NCBI GenBank assembly: GCA_945787655.1
Contig: CALZIJ010000004.1
Coordinates: 1 to 62,907, forward strand
Length of the DNA stretch: 62,907 bases
Direction: 5' to 3'
Origin: Nitrospiria bacterium
GTDB lineage: Bacteria > Nitrospirota > Nitrospiria > SBBL01 > JAADHI01
Shown: piece after piece, positions 28,892 to 38,235 of the stretch
Position numbering within the stretch: the first letter of the stretch is position 1
How the letters are laid out: the number at the start of each line of letters is the position of its first letter
Program-made: the position numbers and the translations under genes
Notes under the pieces: generated by a model
What the model was told of the DNA's origin: nothing
Database searches by the model: none
What the model saw: only the letters and a program-made list of their open reading frames with translations

Positions 28892-28947
28892 CCAGAAGGC
28901 ACGAGTCATTGTTTCTTTCATGATTTCAACTAACACAAACCTGTCCT

Positions 28948-29577
28948 TTAGATCGCAATGCAATGGGCCCGGTTCAGGTTCTCAATCAAAGGGTTTAACT
29001 CATCCGGACGCAGGGCTTTAATCTCTCCCCGCTTCGGCCAGACCTTGAGTACAAAGCAGGATGGACCTTCAGGGGGCTGCTCCTTCGCAACAGCGCCAAT
29101 AATCCACGTCGGCACCTTGTCTTTCTCATACTTATGTCGAAGCTTTGCCGCATAATTTTCAAAAAGCGCCTGATCCTTCGCTTCCGGGGCAAAGATCAAC
29201 ATGGAACTGGGCTGACCACATTTTTCACATAAATCAACCTTGAGTTGCACAGTTTCCATCTTGTCGGATGTTACAGAAGGAATCGTGACAAAAGACTCCC
29301 CTTCATTCAGGGTTTCGCTCACTTTCTCATGCAGTAAGGACATGATTTTCTGGCCGATCGGTTCCAGAATGGCCTTGCGTTGTTCAATGAAAGGGTCATC
29401 CTGATCGCCAAAAATCTCCACGGATAAATGGGTTTGTCCGCCGCCGACCCCTTGTAATAAGATACGGCCCAACTGACCCAGTTGCTTCTCTTCTACGGTA
29501 TAGGCATAACCACCGTCCTCAAGGTCGCTTCTTTCCAATGTGATGCCTTCCGGCAACTTAAAATCTGATTCACTCAT
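28948..29577 (-). CDS. Conserved-looking cytoplasmic protein of unknown function
   Basis: 209 residues, no signal peptide or membrane helix; I do not recognise the family. The N-terminal ~100 residues form a beta-rich acidic region (GYAYTVEEKQLGQLGRILLQGVGG). The C-terminal half starts with a CEKCGQPSSMLIF segment whose CxxC may bind a metal or form a redox pair, and ends with a strand-rich domain (FVLKVWPKRGEIKALRPDEL). It has a good start and no overlap with neighbours, and lies upstream of nothing on the same strand, so it is probably monocistronic. Confidence 0.7.
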   Translation of the reverse strand: MSESDFKLPEGITLERSDLEDGGYAYTVEEKQLGQLGRILLQGVGGGQTHLSVEIFGDQDDPFIEQRKAILEPIGQKIMSLLHEKVSETLNEGESFVTIPSVTSDKMETVQLKVDLCEKCGQPSSMLIFAPEAKDQALFENYAAKLRHKYEKDKVPTWIIGAVAKEQPPEGPSCFVLKVWPKRGEIKALRPDELNPLIENLNRAHCIAI

Positions 29578-29654
29578 AGACCCGCCTGTTTTAAAGAGTG
29601 ATTAATATGAAGTCATTCTGTTTTAAACGCAGACCCCTGTTATAAACGAAGCCA

Positions 29655-30074
29655 TTATCCATCTTCAAGGCCGGAAGGTTTTCGCAGCTTCTTTTTCTGT
29701 TGAAGGTGTTGTTTTTCCTGAATTTCGCGAGCCTTGATTCTTCGAGGTTTTTTCGTTGGAATACGGCGTTTTTGTACCCGGTTTAAATCATCCAGTCGTT
29801 TGATGAGACGCTCAAAGGCCGTCTCCTTATTCCGTAGTTGAGATCGTGACTCCGTCGCCGTCACCACAATCCCCGAAGGATGATGCACTAAACGCACACC
29901 GGAATCCGTCACATTCCGGTGCTGTCCGCCCGGACCGCTCGCTCGGAAGGTCTGTATCGTCACCTCTTGTTTTAGAGTTTCAAGACGATCTGCCTCTCCC
30001 TGGCCCCCAATTTCATGAGATTCCTTTCCCGACTCAATCCTTTTATTTTTTTGAGACAATTTTTCTTCACTCAT
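29655..30074 (-). CDS. RF-1-domain, GGQ-containing ribosome rescue protein
   Basis: 139 residues with the peptidyl-tRNA hydrolysis loop SGPGGQHRN (GGQ at 49-51), then VRLVHHPSGIVVTATESRSQLRNKETAFERL and a basic tail (KKPRRIKAREIQEKQH) that can reach into the mRNA channel. There are no stop-codon-recognition domains, so it should act on stalled ribosomes like ArfB/YaeJ or mitochondrial MTRFR (C12orf65). The VRL-VHHPSGI part is closer to the MTRFR side. It is a single gene, divergent from the transglutaminase operon. Confidence 0.88.
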   Translation of the reverse strand: MSEEKLSQKNKRIESGKESHEIGGQGEADRLETLKQEVTIQTFRASGPGGQHRNVTDSGVRLVHHPSGIVVTATESRSQLRNKETAFERLIKRLDDLNRVQKRRIPTKKPRRIKAREIQEKQHLQQKKKLRKPSGLEDG

Positions 30075-30281
30075 AAGAAATATTTCCCCCTGAACCTCCT
30101 CTCATCTTAACAAACTCCGGCTTGGCTGACCATCTCGATTTCCGACAACAGTCACCCTTCATTTCTAAACCCGCTCTGCAAGACAGACCTTTCCAGACGC
30201 GCCCTGCTTTTTTTCTTGACCTGTCTTATCGGCTTGTGACAGTAATATGTCCTGAAAACTGGGGACTATAACGGAGGGACT

Positions 30282-33200
30282 ATGGCCATTCGCGTTGCAA
30301 TTCATCATCACACCTCCTATACCTTCGACCGGCCCGTTCAACTCACCCCCCATACCTTCAGACTTCGGCCTGCAGTCCATTCACGGACGCCGGTCAAGTC
30401 CTATGCCTTCCGAATCATTCCGGAGAAACACTTTCTCAATTGGCAGCAAGACCCCTTTGGCAACTATCAGGCGCGGGTCGTTTTTCCTGAAAAGACCACA
30501 GAGCTGAAGGTTGAAGTTGAAGTTGTCGCAGAAATGACCGTGATCAACCCCTTCGACTTCTTTTTGGAAGAAGCCGCGGAAGCGTTTCCCTTTACCTATG
30601 AGGACGCGCTCAAAAAGGAACTGTCACCTTATTTAGAGATCACCGAAAGCGGGCCGCTTTTAAAACAATGGATAAGCCAAGTGGATCTTAAAAAGCGGCG
30701 CACCGTTGACTTCCTGGTCGAACTCAATCGACGTCTGTCCGAAGAAATTCGGTATACCATTCGTATGGAACCCGGCGTGCAAAGCTGCGAAGAAACCCTG
30801 GGAAAGGCCCTGGGCTCCTGCCGGGATACAGGCTGGTTGTTGGTCCAGATTTTACGTCATTTAGGACTGGCGGCTCGTTTTGTTTCCGGCTACCTCATCC
30901 AACTGACCGCAGACGAAAAATCACTCGACGGACCATCCGGGCCGGAGCAGGATTTTACAGACCTTCATGCCTGGGCCGAAGTTTACCTGCCCGGCGCAGG
31001 CTGGGTGGGTTTGGACCCGACTTCCGGCCTGCTTGCAGGCGAGGGACATATCCCCCTGGCCTGTACCCCGCACCCGGCAAGCGCCGCGCCGGTCACGGGC
31101 GCAATGGATGAATGTGAAGTCAAATTTGAATTTTTCAACAAAGTAGAACGAATCCATGAAGATCCGCGGGTCACCAAACCTTATTCGGACGCGCAATGGG
31201 CCATGATCGACGCACTCGGTGAAAAAGTGGAGGAGGACCTCATTGCCGGGGATGTGCGTCTCACCATGGGCGGTGAGCCGACCTTTGTTTCCATCGACGA
31301 CATGGAAGGGGCCGAATGGAACACCCGCGCAGACGGGCCGCACAAGCGCCAGTTGGCGCATCAACTGCTCAGGCGGCTGCAAGCCCATTTCAATCCGGGC
31401 GCCTTACTGCATTTTGGACAAGGCAAGTGGTATCCGGGGGAAATCCTGCCACGCTGGCAATATGCCTGTTTTTGGAGAAAAGACGGCCATCCTGTTTGGC
31501 AAAACCCGGCACTTTTGGCAGAGATCACCAAAGATTACGGATTTAAAGCCCCCGACGCAAAACGCTTTGTCGACACGCTGGCCAAACATCTCGGCGTTGC
31601 CCCTCAAAATGCCACAGCCGCCTATGAAGATACATTTTACTATCTCTGGAAAGAAGGAACGCTGCCTGAAAATATTGATCCGCTAAAACACAACCTGAAG
31701 GATGATGTCGAGCGCCGCTACCTGGCCCAATTGCTGGACAAAGGTCTGGCAAACCCGGCAGGCTACGTCCTACCGCTCAAGTGGGATGATAAGGCAGAAA
31801 GCTGGCGAAGCGGCCCCTGGACTTTTCGCCGGGGGCACATGGCCCTGATTCCCGGAAATTCCCCAATGGGGCTTCGCCTGCCGCTCGACAGCCTGCCCTG
31901 GGTCCCCCCGGAAAAAAGGGAACCCCAGCACGAGCGAAGTCTTTTTGAACCTTTACCGGAACTGGGGGATGATTATGGCGAAGTCACGCGCCGATACAAC
32001 ACACTGGAAGAAGCTCCCCCCGGCCCGTCCGACATGCGGGAGCCGCCCTTGGCCGACCCGGCGCAAGCCCCCCCACACACAGCGGCCTGTGTCGAATGCC
32101 GTGAAGGGCGCTTGCATGTCTTTTTTCCGCCCTTCACGCACCTCGAACATTATTTGAAGCTCACCGCTGCCGTTGAAGCGACCGCAGCGGCCTTGTCCCT
32201 GCCCGTCGTTCTGGAAGGCTACGAACCCCCGCAGGACAACCGCATCGAACGCCTGATGGTCACGCCCGATCCCGGCGTGATCGAAGTCAACGTCCACCCG
32301 GCAAAACACTGGCGGGATTTGGCGGACAATACAACTGCGCTTTATGAAATTGCGCGGAACTGCCGTCTCGGCACCGAAAAGTTTATGCTTGACGGCCGCC
32401 ACACCGGCACCGGCGGCGGGAACCACATCACCATCGGCGGCGCAACGCCCGCAGACAGTCCCTTGCTCCGCCGGCCTGATTTACTGCGCAGTCTCATTAC
32501 CTATTGGCAGCACCACCCCGGATTGTCCTATCTTTTTTCAGGCATGTTTATCGGGCCGACAAGCCAGGCGCCCCGTGTGGACGAAGGACGCGACGACGCG
32601 CTCTATGAGCTGGAAATCGCCTTTCAGCAGATGCCCGAAGGCAATGTCCCTTCTCCGTGGCTCGTGGACCGCCTTTTGAGGAATCTGCTCGTGGATATCA
32701 CCGGGAATACGCATCGCGCCGAATTTTGTATCGACAAACTTTACTCCCCCGACCGGCAATCGGGACGCCTCGGCCTGCTCGAACTCCGGGCCTTTGAAAT
32801 GCCGCCGCACGCGCGCATGGCACTGGTTCAGGCCCTGCTGTTGCGCACCCTTATTGCCACTTTTTGGGAAAAACCCTATACCCGCCCGCTCGTGCGTTGG
32901 GGGACAGAACTGCATGACCGCTTTCTACTGTCTTATTATGTCCGGGAAGACATGAAAGATGTCGTGTCGGATTTAAAAACAGCGGGTTACGATTTTATTC
33001 TGGAGTGGCTCGATCCTTTTTTTGAATTTCGCTTCCCCCGTTATGGCACCGTCATGGTTGAAAATATTGAAATGGAACTGCGTTTTGCCATCGAACCCTG
33101 GCATGTACTGGGCGAAGAAGTCTCGAATCTCGGAACGGCCCGTTTCGTGGATTCTTCCGTGGAACGCCTGCAACTACGTGTGTCCGGGTTCAATGAAGCC

Positions 33201-33644
33201 CGTTATGTCGTCGCGGTCAACGGGCGTCACTTGCCGCTGCGCCCCACCGGACGCCAGGAAGAATTTGTCGCCGGCGTCCGATACCGGGCCTGGCAGCCGC
33301 CCTCTGCACTGCATCCGACCATTCGACCGCATTCACCCCTGGTTTTTGAGCTCATCGACACCTGGAACGGGTGCGCCATCGGGGGCTGCAGTTATCATGT
33401 CTCTCACCCCGGCGGCCGGAGTTATGATGTGTTCCCGGTGAATGCTTACGAAGCCGAAGCACGACGGATGGCCCATTTTTGGGACATTGGTCACAACCGG
33501 GGAATTATTGAAACCCCGCCTGCAATCGGAGGTCTTGGGAAATTCTCTGCCAGGCACCATCCGCCGCTGGAAACCACGCCACCGCTGGAAGAGCCCAATG
33601 AAGATTTTCCCTGCACACTGGATTTAAGACGAAAGTTTCAATAA
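30282..33644 (+). CDS. Large transglutaminase-like protein with C-terminal DUF2126
   Basis: 1120 residues, cytoplasmic (no signal). Residues 1-300 hold a bacterial transglutaminase N-terminal domain (HHHTSYTFDRPVQLTPH) and a transglutaminase core with a complete triad: Cys180 in GSCRDTGW, His229 in DLHAWAEV and Asp245 in GLDPTSGL. The remaining ~800 residues are the DUF2126 region (RLTMGGEPTFVSIDD, LDGRHTGTGGGNHI, SPLVFELIDTWNGCA). This architecture is known as part of a predicted peptide-modification system together with circularly permuted ATP-grasp and alpha-E proteins. ACGGAGGG precedes the ATG. First gene of a three-gene operon; the actual substrate is unknown. Confidence 0.9.
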   Translation: MAIRVAIHHHTSYTFDRPVQLTPHTFRLRPAVHSRTPVKSYAFRIIPEKHFLNWQQDPFGNYQARVVFPEKTTELKVEVEVVAEMTVINPFDFFLEEAAEAFPFTYEDALKKELSPYLEITESGPLLKQWISQVDLKKRRTVDFLVELNRRLSEEIRYTIRMEPGVQSCEETLGKALGSCRDTGWLLVQILRHLGLAARFVSGYLIQLTADEKSLDGPSGPEQDFTDLHAWAEVYLPGAGWVGLDPTSGLLAGEGHIPLACTPHPASAAPVTGAMDECEVKFEFFNKVERIHEDPRVTKPYSDAQWAMIDALGEKVEEDLIAGDVRLTMGGEPTFVSIDDMEGAEWNTRADGPHKRQLAHQLLRRLQAHFNPGALLHFGQGKWYPGEILPRWQYACFWRKDGHPVWQNPALLAEITKDYGFKAPDAKRFVDTLAKHLGVAPQNATAAYEDTFYYLWKEGTLPENIDPLKHNLKDDVERRYLAQLLDKGLANPAGYVLPLKWDDKAESWRSGPWTFRRGHMALIPGNSPMGLRLPLDSLPWVPPEKREPQHERSLFEPLPELGDDYGEVTRRYNTLEEAPPGPSDMREPPLADPAQAPPHTAACVECREGRLHVFFPPFTHLEHYLKLTAAVEATAAALSLPVVLEGYEPPQDNRIERLMVTPDPGVIEVNVHPAKHWRDLADNTTALYEIARNCRLGTEKFMLDGRHTGTGGGNHITIGGATPADSPLLRRPDLLRSLITYWQHHPGLSYLFSGMFIGPTSQAPRVDEGRDDALYELEIAFQQMPEGNVPSPWLVDRLLRNLLVDITGNTHRAEFCIDKLYSPDRQSGRLGLLELRAFEMPPHARMALVQALLLRTLIATFWEKPYTRPLVRWGTELHDRFLLSYYVREDMKDVVSDLKTAGYDFILEWLDPFFEFRFPRYGTVMVENIEMELRFAIEPWHVLGEEVSNLGTARFVDSSVERLQLRVSGFNEARYVVAVNGRHLPLRPTGRQEEFVAGVRYRAWQPPSALHPTIRPHSPLVFELIDTWNGCAIGGCSYHVSHPGGRSYDVFPVNAYEAEARRMAHFWDIGHNRGIIETPPAIGGLGKFSARHHPPLETTPPLEEPNEDFPCTLDLRRKFQ

Positions 33645-33670
33645 CCGCCGCCAGGAGGTCAGCCTTTTAA

Positions 33671-36256
33671 ATGAATGACATGGAACCATCACTGCCCCGA
33701 AAAATACAACCTGGTATCGGTGTTCAATATTACGCCACCCAGCTCGGCACCTATGACGAGATGCATGCAAAAGAAGGACAACTTTTGCCCCACTGGGAAT
33801 ATTTAATGACGGCACTCGACCGCCTTGGCAGTGACGGGCTGGAACGCAGGAGAAAAGAAGCAGACCGCTTATTACGGGAAACCGGGGTGACCTATAATGT
33901 CTATGACGACCCGCGCGGCACCTCCAATCCGTGGCGTCTCGATCCAGTTCCCTTATTAATTAGCAGCGAAGAATGGTTGAGTATTGAGCGTGGACTGATC
34001 CAGCGCGTTGAGTTGCTTGATTTAATCTTAACGGATCTTTACGGGCCCCAGGAATTAATCAAAAAGGGCCTGCTCCCCATGGAACTGGTTTACAGCCACC
34101 TTGGATTTTTACGTCCATGTATGGATATTCCCAAACCGGCTTATCACCATTTGATTATTCATTCCTCAAATTTGGCGCGAGGGCCGGATGGACGGATGTG
34201 GGTTCTGGATGACCGGACACAAGCGCCTTCCGGCGCGGGATATGCCCTGGAAAACCGGACGGTCATGATGCGGATTTTGCCCAGTCTTTTTCGCGATGCA
34301 CAGGTGCATCGGCTGGCGGTTTTTTTCAGGGGCTTGCGCACGGGCCTGGCGAACATCGCCCCTCAAAACAAAGACAACCCGCACATTGTCGTGTTGACCC
34401 CCGGTCCGTTGAATGAAACCTATTTTGAACAGGCCTACCTCGCGGCCTACCTGGGCTATACCCTGGTTCAAGGCGATGACCTCATGGTCCGGGACGGAAA
34501 AGTCTGGCTCAAATCCCTGCAGGGGCTTCAGCAGGTGGATGTCATTTTGCGCCGGCTGGATGATTACTTCTGTGATCCATTGGAACTGAGGAGTGATTCA
34601 CAACTGGGGGTCACCGGCCTGGTGGAAGCCTCCCGACTGGGCAATGTCGCCATTGCCAATCCTATCGGCAGCAGCATTCTGGAAAATCCGGGGCTGCTCG
34701 CATTTTTACCGGAAATCGCCCGTTATTTTCTGGGTGAGGATTTAAAACTCCCTTCTGTGGCGACCTGGTGGTGCGGACAAAACCGGGAGCGGGAATTTGT
34801 GTTAAATAACCTGGATCAGATGGTGATTAAACCCACAAACCGAAATGCGGCCAATCATGCCATTTTTGGTGCAGACCTCAGCCAGGAAGAACGAAAAACC
34901 TTATCCGACCGTATTCGGGCCAAACCGCATTTGTTTGTCGGGCAGCAGCAAGTGAGCTTTTCAACCGCTCCCTCATTTGTCGACGGCCAAATCGAACCCC
35001 GCCATGCCATTCTACGCACTTTTCAGGTCGCGCGTGACCGGGACTACGTGGTCATGCCGGGGGGCCTGACGCGAATCGCCCCGCAAAAGGGCGCCTTCGT
35101 GGTTTCCAACCAGGCTGGCGGGGTCAGCAAGGACACCTGGGTGCTGGCATCCGAGCCCGAAAAACAGGTCAGCCTCTGGCTGCAGCCACAGCGCGGACAA
35201 CGCATTGAACCCCTGGTCGGCCCCTTGCCCAGCCGATCGGCTGAAAACTTATTCTGGGTCGCTCGATACGCGGAGCGTGCGGAAGTTTCCGCCCGTCTGA
35301 TGCGAACCGTGTTACAAAAGTTACAGGAATCCCGTGAATTTCACGACCCCAATGACTATGCCTGTCTCGCATATTTATTGTGCGCAATCACCCACGTGAC
35401 CGGCACCTATCCCGGTTTTGTCGGCAAAGGCGGCAAGAAAAAACAAAATGACCCCAGAGATGAACTTTTGTCTCTGGCACTGGAAGCCACGCGGGAAGGC
35501 AGCCTTGCCCACACCTTGCAGTCTTTTACCCATTCCGCTTTTTCTGTAAGAGACCTGTGGTCGTCAGACACCTGGCGTATGGTGGATAAAATTCAACAAC
35601 GCTGGCAAAACAACCAGAATATTCAAAAACCCAGGCTGGACCACCTTGAAGACCGGCTCAATCGCTTGATTATCAATCTGGTGGCCTTTAGCGGCTTAAC
35701 GACAGAAAGCATGGTGCGGGAAACCGGGTGGCTCCTGCTGGATATCGGGCGTCGGCTGGAGCGGGCGCTTTGCAGTATTTCCCTGCTTCGGGGCACCCTG
35801 GTCCCCAAGCATGACTCTGCCGTTGAAAACCAGGTAATGGAGGCGGTTTTAGCGACTTGTGAAAGCGTCATTACGTTTCGACGCCGATACCGCGCCTTTA
35901 TGCAGCTTCCCACTGTTATAGAACTTTTAATCCTGGATGAAAATCATCCGCGTGCCCTGGCCTATCAAATCAAAAAACTGAAAATACATATTGAAGCCCT
36001 TCCCAGGGAACAACGCTCTCAACGTCTTTACCCGGAAGAACGGCTCATACTGGAAACCTACACCGAAATGCGATTGGCAGAAGCTTCAATGCTTTCTAAA
36101 AACAGCACAACCGGCATTCACAAAAACCTGGATCACCTGCTTTCCGGTCTTTCCAGACGGCTTTGGGAGCTTTCGGATGTTATTTCTAACACCTATTTCA
36201 GCCATGCGCAAAGCTCGAAATTAATCGAAACCACCCCTGTGGAGGATGAACTATGA
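33671..36256 (+). CDS. Circularly permuted ATP-grasp / alpha-E domain fusion
   Basis: 861 residues. Residues ~1-490 form the circularly permuted ATP-grasp type 2 domain (YDEMHAKEG, GVTYNVYDD, RVWVLDDRTQAPSGAGYA with first residue M here, VVLTPGP, DVILRRLDDYFCDPLEL, VVMPGGLTRIA). Residues ~520-850 are the alpha-helical alpha-E/DUF403 domain (LPSRSAENLFWVARYAERAE). In most genomes these are two adjacent genes; here they are one. ATP-grasp enzymes of this group are predicted amide or peptide ligases. AGGAGG lies 12 bases before the ATG. The last four bases overlap the next transglutaminase gene, so the product is made with it. Confidence 0.9.
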   Translation: MNDMEPSLPRKIQPGIGVQYYATQLGTYDEMHAKEGQLLPHWEYLMTALDRLGSDGLERRRKEADRLLRETGVTYNVYDDPRGTSNPWRLDPVPLLISSEEWLSIERGLIQRVELLDLILTDLYGPQELIKKGLLPMELVYSHLGFLRPCMDIPKPAYHHLIIHSSNLARGPDGRMWVLDDRTQAPSGAGYALENRTVMMRILPSLFRDAQVHRLAVFFRGLRTGLANIAPQNKDNPHIVVLTPGPLNETYFEQAYLAAYLGYTLVQGDDLMVRDGKVWLKSLQGLQQVDVILRRLDDYFCDPLELRSDSQLGVTGLVEASRLGNVAIANPIGSSILENPGLLAFLPEIARYFLGEDLKLPSVATWWCGQNREREFVLNNLDQMVIKPTNRNAANHAIFGADLSQEERKTLSDRIRAKPHLFVGQQQVSFSTAPSFVDGQIEPRHAILRTFQVARDRDYVVMPGGLTRIAPQKGAFVVSNQAGGVSKDTWVLASEPEKQVSLWLQPQRGQRIEPLVGPLPSRSAENLFWVARYAERAEVSARLMRTVLQKLQESREFHDPNDYACLAYLLCAITHVTGTYPGFVGKGGKKKQNDPRDELLSLALEATREGSLAHTLQSFTHSAFSVRDLWSSDTWRMVDKIQQRWQNNQNIQKPRLDHLEDRLNRLIINLVAFSGLTTESMVRETGWLLLDIGRRLERALCSISLLRGTLVPKHDSAVENQVMEAVLATCESVITFRRRYRAFMQLPTVIELLILDENHPRALAYQIKKLKIHIEALPREQRSQRLYPEERLILETYTEMRLAEASMLSKNSTTGIHKNLDHLLSGLSRRLWELSDVISNTYFSHAQSSKLIETTPVEDEL

Positions 36257-37131
36257 ATTACCGGGTTGTGCACCAAACCATTTATGAATACAGCAGCCCA
36301 GTCGGACTTTGCCACAATGAAGCCCGTCTAAAACCACGTGACTTTGCCCACCAAAACTGCTTGAATACCTTTATCCATATTGATCCTAAGCCATCGGATT
36401 TTCTTGAGCGGCGTGATTTTTTTGGTAATCGGACGGCGTATTTTTCAATCCAGCAGCCCCACAAAAAATTAATCGTCACCGCAACAAGTGATATTGCCAT
36501 TTCCCCGCAGCAAACACTTTTTGAGCTTGGCAACGATCTGGCCTGGGAAAATGTCCGTGACCGCCTGCGGACCGACTTTTCTCCGGACACCTTAAGTGCG
36601 CTGCAATACACCCTTGATTCCCCCATGATCGAAATCAATAATGCCCTCGCCGAATACGGGCGGCCCTCTTTTCCTCCGGGACAGCCCCTTATTGCCGGTG
36701 TTCGGGATTTGATGCAACGGATACACAGCGATTTTACCTATGACCCCGAATTCACCTCTATCGCAACCCCGCTATCCGATGTTTTGTCCCACCGAAGAGG
36801 GGTCTGCCAGGATTTTGCCCACCTCGCCATCGGCGGCCTGCGCGCACAAGGCCTGGCCGCACGTTATATCAGCGGCTACCTTGAAACACTCCCCCCCCCA
36901 GGCAAGGAAAAACTGGTGGGTTCAGACGCCTCACATGCCTGGTTTTCAGTCTATTTACCTGAGAACGGCTGGGTGGATTTTGACCCGACCAACAATCAAA
37001 TGCCGATGGATCAGCATATCACTGTCGCCTGGGGACGTGATTTTTCCGACGTGACCCCGCTCAAAGGGATTGCATTTGGCGGAGGGAACCATAAACTGAA
37101 AGTCTCAGTGGACGTCAGCAAACGACAGTAA
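36253..37131 (+). CDS. Transglutaminase-like cysteine peptidase/amidase
   Basis: 292 residues: a bacterial transglutaminase N-terminal domain (YRVVHQTIYEYSSPVGLCHNE) and a core with Cys185 (GVCQDFAHLAI), His228 (SHAWFSVYL) and Asp244 (WVDFDPTNN). No signal peptide, so it works in the cytoplasm. Proteins of this type usually cut or transfer amide bonds rather than cross-link. It overlaps the ATP-grasp gene by four bases and is followed by a terminator at 37224-37279, so it closes the operon. Confidence 0.92.
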   Translation: MNYRVVHQTIYEYSSPVGLCHNEARLKPRDFAHQNCLNTFIHIDPKPSDFLERRDFFGNRTAYFSIQQPHKKLIVTATSDIAISPQQTLFELGNDLAWENVRDRLRTDFSPDTLSALQYTLDSPMIEINNALAEYGRPSFPPGQPLIAGVRDLMQRIHSDFTYDPEFTSIATPLSDVLSHRRGVCQDFAHLAIGGLRAQGLAARYISGYLETLPPPGKEKLVGSDASHAWFSVYLPENGWVDFDPTNNQMPMDQHITVAWGRDFSDVTPLKGIAFGGGNHKLKVSVDVSKRQ

Positions 37132-37223
37132 ACCCCGGCACGGCCCAATCAGCCTGTCCGGTTTGACCCGCAGGGGTGTGGCCTGTTGTGGCGCTTTAAC
37201 GCACATCCTCCCATCCACCGCCT

Positions 37224-37279
37224 CTCATGAATCCCTTTCGCATCCCCCTTAAAGCGTGATAAAATTCATGAGTTTTTTT
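37224..37279 (+). terminator. Intrinsic terminator of the transglutaminase operon
   Basis: CTCATGAAT (37224-37232) pairs with ATTCATGAG (37264-37272) and is followed directly by seven T (37273-37279). The 31-base loop is long. The right arm contains an extended -10 sequence (TG-A-TAAAAT, 37257-37265) that may start transcription of the next gene. Confidence 0.7.
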
Positions 37280-37305
37280 AATGTATTAATCAGGGAGCGA
37301 CACCG

Positions 37306-38205
37306 ATTTCTGCAAAAAGAGCCGATGCGGATTCCAATCTCGCACAGGTTAAAAAAGTCCTACTTTTTATCCTTTTTTTGAATCTGGCCACTGCACTGGC
37401 AAAATTCTTGTGGGGCACATTCAGCCACTCCATCAGCATGCAGGCAGACGGCATCCACTCTTTCCTGGACGCCACATCCAATGTCACCGGCCTGATTGGG
37501 GTATGGTTCGCTTCGCACCCGCCGGATAAGGAGCACCCTTACGGACATCAAAAATTTGAAACCTTTGCCGCATTCTGTATTTCGGTCTTTCTCTTTTTGG
37601 GATGTTTCAACGTGCTCAAAGCCAGTTATACCAGGTTTCAAGATGGCGCAACCGTCGAGGTGACTTCAACCAGTTTTACCATTATGATCATTACACTGGT
37701 GATAAATGTTTTTATTACACGTTATGAAAGACGAGAAGGAACCCGTTTGAAAAGCGAAGTCCTTCTGGCGGATTCAGCCCACACCCAAAGCGATATCTAT
37801 GTCTCCTTATCGGTCATCGGGAGCCTCATTGCCGGGAAACTCGGCTACCCAAAGCTTGATCCGGTGATTGCGGTACTGATCGCGGGTTTTATTGGAAAGG
37901 TCGGATGGGAAATTTTACTTGAAAGCTCAAAAGTTCTCACCGATGTGTCCAGAATCGAACCCCGAAAAATCATCGAAATCGTCATGGCACTCCCGGAGGT
38001 CGAAGCCTGCCACGCCGTCCGTACACGCGGCAGCATGAACCATGTCCACGTTGACCTTCATATTCATGTGATTCCGGACATGTCCATTGAAGCCGCACAC
38101 GAAGTGGCGCATGTCGTCGAAGATAAAATCATGGAAAATTTTTCTGAAGTGGCGGAAGTCATCGTCCACCTCGAACCCCATATTCCAGGTTTGAAAAATG
38201 ATTAA
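37306..38205 (+). CDS. Cation diffusion facilitator (CDF) metal efflux protein, probable ATT start
   Basis: About 299 residues. It has two HxxxD metal sites (DGIHSFLD and DSAHTQSD) in TM2 and TM5, the usual six-helix core, and a cytoplasmic C-terminal domain (ALPEVEACHAVRTRGSMNHVHVDLHIHV) that binds metal in dimers. CDF proteins export Zn, Fe, Mn, Co or similar ions in exchange for protons. The only ordinary start, TTG at 37378, lies inside TM1. The frame is open upstream to 37282 and GGGAG at 37293-37297 fits an ATT at 37306 with an eight-base spacer, giving a normal soluble N-terminus before TM1. The metal specificity is unknown. Confidence 0.85.
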   Translation: MSAKRADADSNLAQVKKVLLFILFLNLATALAKFLWGTFSHSISMQADGIHSFLDATSNVTGLIGVWFASHPPDKEHPYGHQKFETFAAFCISVFLFLGCFNVLKASYTRFQDGATVEVTSTSFTIMIITLVINVFITRYERREGTRLKSEVLLADSAHTQSDIYVSLSVIGSLIAGKLGYPKLDPVIAVLIAGFIGKVGWEILLESSKVLTDVSRIEPRKIIEIVMALPEVEACHAVRTRGSMNHVHVDLHIHVIPDMSIEAAHEVAHVVEDKIMENFSEVAEVIVHLEPHIPGLKND

Positions 38206-38235
38206 AGTCATCTTTTTAAGAGGGGACAGACATCC

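Noticed and set aside
31953-32426. Long antisense frame inside the large transglutaminase gene
   Set aside because: It is a shadow of a GC-biased coding region; the plus-strand product is recognised.
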